Source: Bacteroidales bacterium UBA5219 (GTDB lineage Bacteria > Bacteroidota > Bacteroidia > Bacteroidales > ML635J-15). Taken from it: a stretch of DNA of 33,342 nt. Location: assembly GCA_002412425.1 (NCBI GenBank), contig DHVB01000089.1, positions 1-33,342 of the forward strand, in the 5' to 3' direction. The notes under the pieces are model-generated. The model saw only the letters and a program-made list of their open reading frames with translations. It searched no databases and had not been told where the DNA came from. Numbering within the stretch: position 1 is the stretch's first letter; each line of letters starts with the position of its first letter. Positions 30,926 to 33,342 of the stretch are shown piece by piece. The translations under genes were made by a program, and so were the position numbers.

Positions 30926-32224
30926 ATGAAAAATATAAAGAAAATATTACAAAACTATGAAGCACCTTACGATCACAAAGATTGGCTAAGATTAAAAAAA
31001 GATTTGCCAGGAGCTTCTAAATCAGGTGGTGCTACTAAAATAATATTAGTAAGTAGCGTCATTGTTGCAACTATTGCTTCAATAATTTTGTTTATTAATT
31101 CTTTTGATTCTGATAAAAAAGAAATAACTAAGATTGAAACTCCTGTAGTTGTAAAAGAAATAGAAAACAACATTGCAATTCAAGAAATTGATGAACCAAC
31201 TATTGTAGAACAAACAATTTCAGAAAAACCAAAAATCCATAATAATAATAATTCTTACACTAATAATGAAAATACTGTTAAAACAAAACAATCTGATTCA
31301 AGAAATATAATAGCTGAAAACAATAATACTAAGACACATAACACTTCTGAACAAACTCAAACTAAACAAACTAAAACAGAAAACATAAATTCTGAAAAAC
31401 AACAATTAGCTCAAAACAAAGACATAATAGACGAAACAGAAACTACTGATATGGCTTCAAATATAGATGAAGTAGAATTTTCTGTTGAAATAATTGAAAA
31501 TTGTGTTCCTGCAAAAGTTAAATTTTATGCAACAAATTGTCCAAAGAATTACGAAATCTTATGGAATACTGGTGATAATGTAAAAATTTCTGGAAATAAA
31601 ATAGAATATACTTATTTAACAGAAGGCAAATACAAACCTGAAGTATTTGTTATTTCAGATAAATTTATAATAAAATCAGAGAAACTTAATGATATTGAAA
31701 TAAATAAGTCAACAAATATTGAAATTAATTTTGAAAATTCGAAAAATTCATATTATTTTATATCTGATAAAATAGATGATTTAGATTTAGTTTGGACTAT
31801 TGAAAATCAAAATTTTAGAAGCAAAGAGCTAAGTTATAATTTTGACAAAGAAGGTGTTTATATGATAAAATTAACTGGAACTAATAAATTTGGTTGCAAA
31901 TCTGAAGTTTCTAAAAACATCATTATTGCAAAAGAACAAATATTTTTTGTTCCTAATGCCTTTACCCCAAACAGCAATGACATAAACTCGCACTTTGGAC
32001 CTATTGGTGAAAATTTATCATTTGCTTCATACCTATTAATAATATTAGATTCAAATGGAACTAAAGTTTTTGAATCAGATAAGCCTGAAATTATGTGGAA
32101 TGGAAAAATAAATAATATAGGAAATGATGCAAAGTCTGGAATTTATTTATGGGAAATAAGAACTGTAGATAATTTTGGAAATTATCAAAATAAAAAAGGA
32201 AGAGTAAATTTGATTAGAAATTAA
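30926..32224 (+). CDS. single-pass membrane protein with PKD-like and gliding-type C-terminal domain
   Basis: Protein of 432 residues with this start; an upstream in-frame ATG at 30896 would overlap the sigma gene. Layout: cytoplasmic N-terminus 1-38 (IKKILQNYEAPYDHKDWLRL), one TM 39-57 (IILVSSVIVATIASIILFI), Asn/Thr/Lys-rich linker about 60-180, PKD-like domains about 185-330 (CVPAKVKFYATNC and YTYLTEGKYKPEVFV). A CHU_C-type gliding-motility-associated C-terminal domain follows (FVPNAFTPNSNDINSHF to NKKGRVNLI). The short basic/aromatic cytoplasmic part and cotranscription with the sigma factor suggest anti-sigma activity. The C-terminal domain is the type used by T9SS type B substrates. The role is inferred. 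Confidence 0.75.
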   Translation: MKNIKKILQNYEAPYDHKDWLRLKKDLPGASKSGGATKIILVSSVIVATIASIILFINSFDSDKKEITKIETPVVVKEIENNIAIQEIDEPTIVEQTISEKPKIHNNNNSYTNNENTVKTKQSDSRNIIAENNNTKTHNTSEQTQTKQTKTENINSEKQQLAQNKDIIDETETTDMASNIDEVEFSVEIIENCVPAKVKFYATNCPKNYEILWNTGDNVKISGNKIEYTYLTEGKYKPEVFVISDKFIIKSEKLNDIEINKSTNIEINFENSKNSYYFISDKIDDLDLVWTIENQNFRSKELSYNFDKEGVYMIKLTGTNKFGCKSEVSKNIIIAKEQIFFVPNAFTPNSNDINSHFGPIGENLSFASYLLIILDSNGTKVFESDKPEIMWNGKINNIGNDAKSGIYLWEIRTVDNFGNYQNKKGRVNLIRN

Positions 32225-32236
32225 AAGACATAAAAT

Positions 32237-32797
32237 ATGAAAAAAATAGTTTTATTATTTTTAGGGATTTTAACATTTTCGTATTTATTTTCACAAGAAA
32301 AAAAGTTGGAATTTGTTGAATATAAAAGCAAAGGAGATGGATATACTATCTATTTTAATGTTGCCAACTTGGAAAGTGAAGAACAAGCTCAATTAATTTT
32401 AAAAGACTTGCTTGCTGAAAATGGAATAAGTTGGGGAAGATATTTTAAATCTGGAGACAATAGAGATAGATTTCAATTAAATATTGACAGCAAAATAACC
32501 GCTAACTACATTCAAAATATTTTATTAACACATAATGTTGATTATGACTACTCAAACGTAAGTGTGAATGGTGTAATATTAAATCCACCCGACAAGCCTG
32601 TGGCTATTGAAGCTATGGGGAGTCCAGAAAGGAAATTAGCTGATGATTTTCCTGTTTTTGAAAGAACCGAAAATACCGAGCAAGATATTGAAAATTACAG
32701 AGCTAAAAAAGACAAATGGATAGAAGAAAATCCTGAAAAATATAATCAAGAGTTAAAAGAATTAGAAGAAAAAAATAAGTGGAGAGAAAACAATTAA
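32237..32797 (+). CDS. small exported protein of unknown function
   Basis: Protein of 186 residues with a signal peptide (1-19, ending YLFSQ). A mature alpha/beta region follows with VEYKSKGDGYTIYFNVANLES and a helix EEQAQLILKDLL. The second half, rich in charged and helical residues, ends in EELEEKNKWRENN-like acidic/basic repeats (RAKKDKWIEENPEKYNQELKE in parts). No family recognised. It lies 12 bp after the membrane-protein gene and 28 bp before the next secreted protein, so it belongs to the sigma-factor operon. Confidence 0.7.
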   Translation: MKKIVLLFLGILTFSYLFSQEKKLEFVEYKSKGDGYTIYFNVANLESEEQAQLILKDLLAENGISWGRYFKSGDNRDRFQLNIDSKITANYIQNILLTHNVDYDYSNVSVNGVILNPPDKPVAIEAMGSPERKLADDFPVFERTENTEQDIENYRAKKDKWIEENPEKYNQELKELEEKNKWRENN

Positions 32798-32825
32798 GTA
32801 TAAATTTAAGCCTAATATAATAATC

Positions 32826-33342
32826 ATGAAACAAAAACTTTTATATATTACAATAAGTTTAGTTTTATTAGTGAGTTTTAGCAATAAAACTTTTGCTATT
32901 TGTAACCCTACAACAGCTGGTGGTGCTTTAACTCCAACTACTAACTGGCAGACAATATCAGCTAATACTAACACCTATTACACATTTGTAGCCAATTATC
33001 CTGGAGAGACATTTATATTTTCATTTTGTCAAGGTGGCGGTTCTCATTCATTAGATACCCAAATTGAAATTTACACAAGTGCTGGTGTAGCAATACCTGG
33101 AGCTTATAATGATGACCACTGTGGACTTGGTTCTGAACTTGTTTTTACTGCTCCTAGTGCAGGAACATATAGAATAGGTATTTTTAGGTATTATTGTAAT
33201 TCTACAGTACAAGCAGCTGGAACTTTAGCTTTCAAACGTCTTCCAGAACCAACCTCTGCCGACTGTTTAGGTGCTTTACCATTATGTAATGCAAATAATT
33301 CACATCCAATTTCTGCATCTGGTACAGGCAACTACTATGATC
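32826..33342 (+). CDS. large secreted protein, 5' part only (cut by window end)
   Basis: Open from ATG at 32826 to the window edge: 172 codons, no stop. Signal peptide MKQKLLYITISLVLLVSFS, cleaved near TFA-I. Next comes a PPC-like beta-sandwich (TYYTFVANYPGETFIFSF, LDTQIEIYTSAG, DDHCGLGSELVFTAPSAGTYRIGIF in parts) with several Cys. It runs into SADCLGALPLCNANNSHPIS, a sequence type that often opens repeats in Bacteroidota cell-surface proteins with T9SS/gliding C-terminal domains. The C-terminal sorting signal would lie beyond the window. Probably an adhesin-like target or client of the preceding genes. Confidence 0.75.
   Translation, partial: MKQKLLYITISLVLLVSFSNKTFAICNPTTAGGALTPTTNWQTISANTNTYYTFVANYPGETFIFSFCQGGGSHSLDTQIEIYTSAGVAIPGAYNDDHCGLGSELVFTAPSAGTYRIGIFRYYCNSTVQAAGTLAFKRLPEPTSADCLGALPLCNANNSHPISASGTGNYYD

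Overview
The window looks like a chromosome segment from an AT-rich Bacteroidota bacterium, probably an anaerobic or fermentative, type IX secretion (T9SS)-bearing relative of Bacteroidales/Marinilabiliales. The evidence is Bacteroidota-type promoters (-7 TAnnTTTG, with -33 TTTG in the best cases), T9SS/gliding C-terminal domains, a FISUMP-domain protein, a Na+-pumping methylmalonyl-CoA decarboxylase cluster and a stand-alone dnaK. The exact taxon cannot be told from this sequence.

Region 1 (1-8945) is an acquired integrative element. It carries an arsenic-resistance operon on the minus strand: arsR, then arsM, acr3, two exported thioredoxin-like proteins, a CcdA/ArsG-type membrane protein, a small CAKC thioredoxin, arsD, arsA and a TlpA-like protein. 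Behind it lie a tyrosine integrase and a zinc-finger/double-HTH excisionase-like gene. Its base composition is richer in GC (hand-counted 60-base lines of 42% and 57%) than the host genes (23% in one line of the mutase gene, 35% in one of dnaK). The right boundary falls between about 8813 and the dnaK terminator at 8949; the left boundary is outside the window. A shared dyad, TTCG-N8-CGAA, occurs at the arsR promoter, upstream of arsM, and just beyond the tlpA-like gene. It is the probable ArsR operator and suggests that the arsenic regulon continues to the left.

Region 2 (9013-13500) holds dnaK, a 630-bp gene-free stretch with a cluster of palindromic repeats, a phosphohexomutase and a tRNA-Phe(GAA) with its own promoter and terminator. 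Region 3 (13538-16480, minus) is an operon of four exported proteins: a T9SS-tail-only protein, a FISUMP protein, a small lipoprotein and a beta-barrel-like protein. Region 4 (16734-23046, plus) is housekeeping: prs, a DEAD-box helicase, a two-TM protein, then a luxC-like acyl-CoA reductase, an acidic protein, miaA and an exported thioredoxin. A heptanucleotide repeat runs through the start of the luxC-like gene.

Region 5 (23083-30242, minus) holds a sugar nucleotidyltransferase and the methylmalonyl-CoA epimerase/decarboxylase transcription unit, which has been duplicated in tandem together with its promoter and terminator. The upstream copy lost its carboxyltransferase gene by an internal deletion, leaving a 61-codon chimera of the epimerase N-terminus and the delta-subunit C-terminus in front of intact biotin-carrier and beta-subunit genes. 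Together the unit would turn (R)-methylmalonyl-CoA into propionyl-CoA and pump Na+.

Region 6 (30346-33342, plus) has an ECF sigma factor followed by a single-pass membrane protein with a gliding-type C-terminal domain, a small exported protein and the start of a large secreted protein cut by the window edge.
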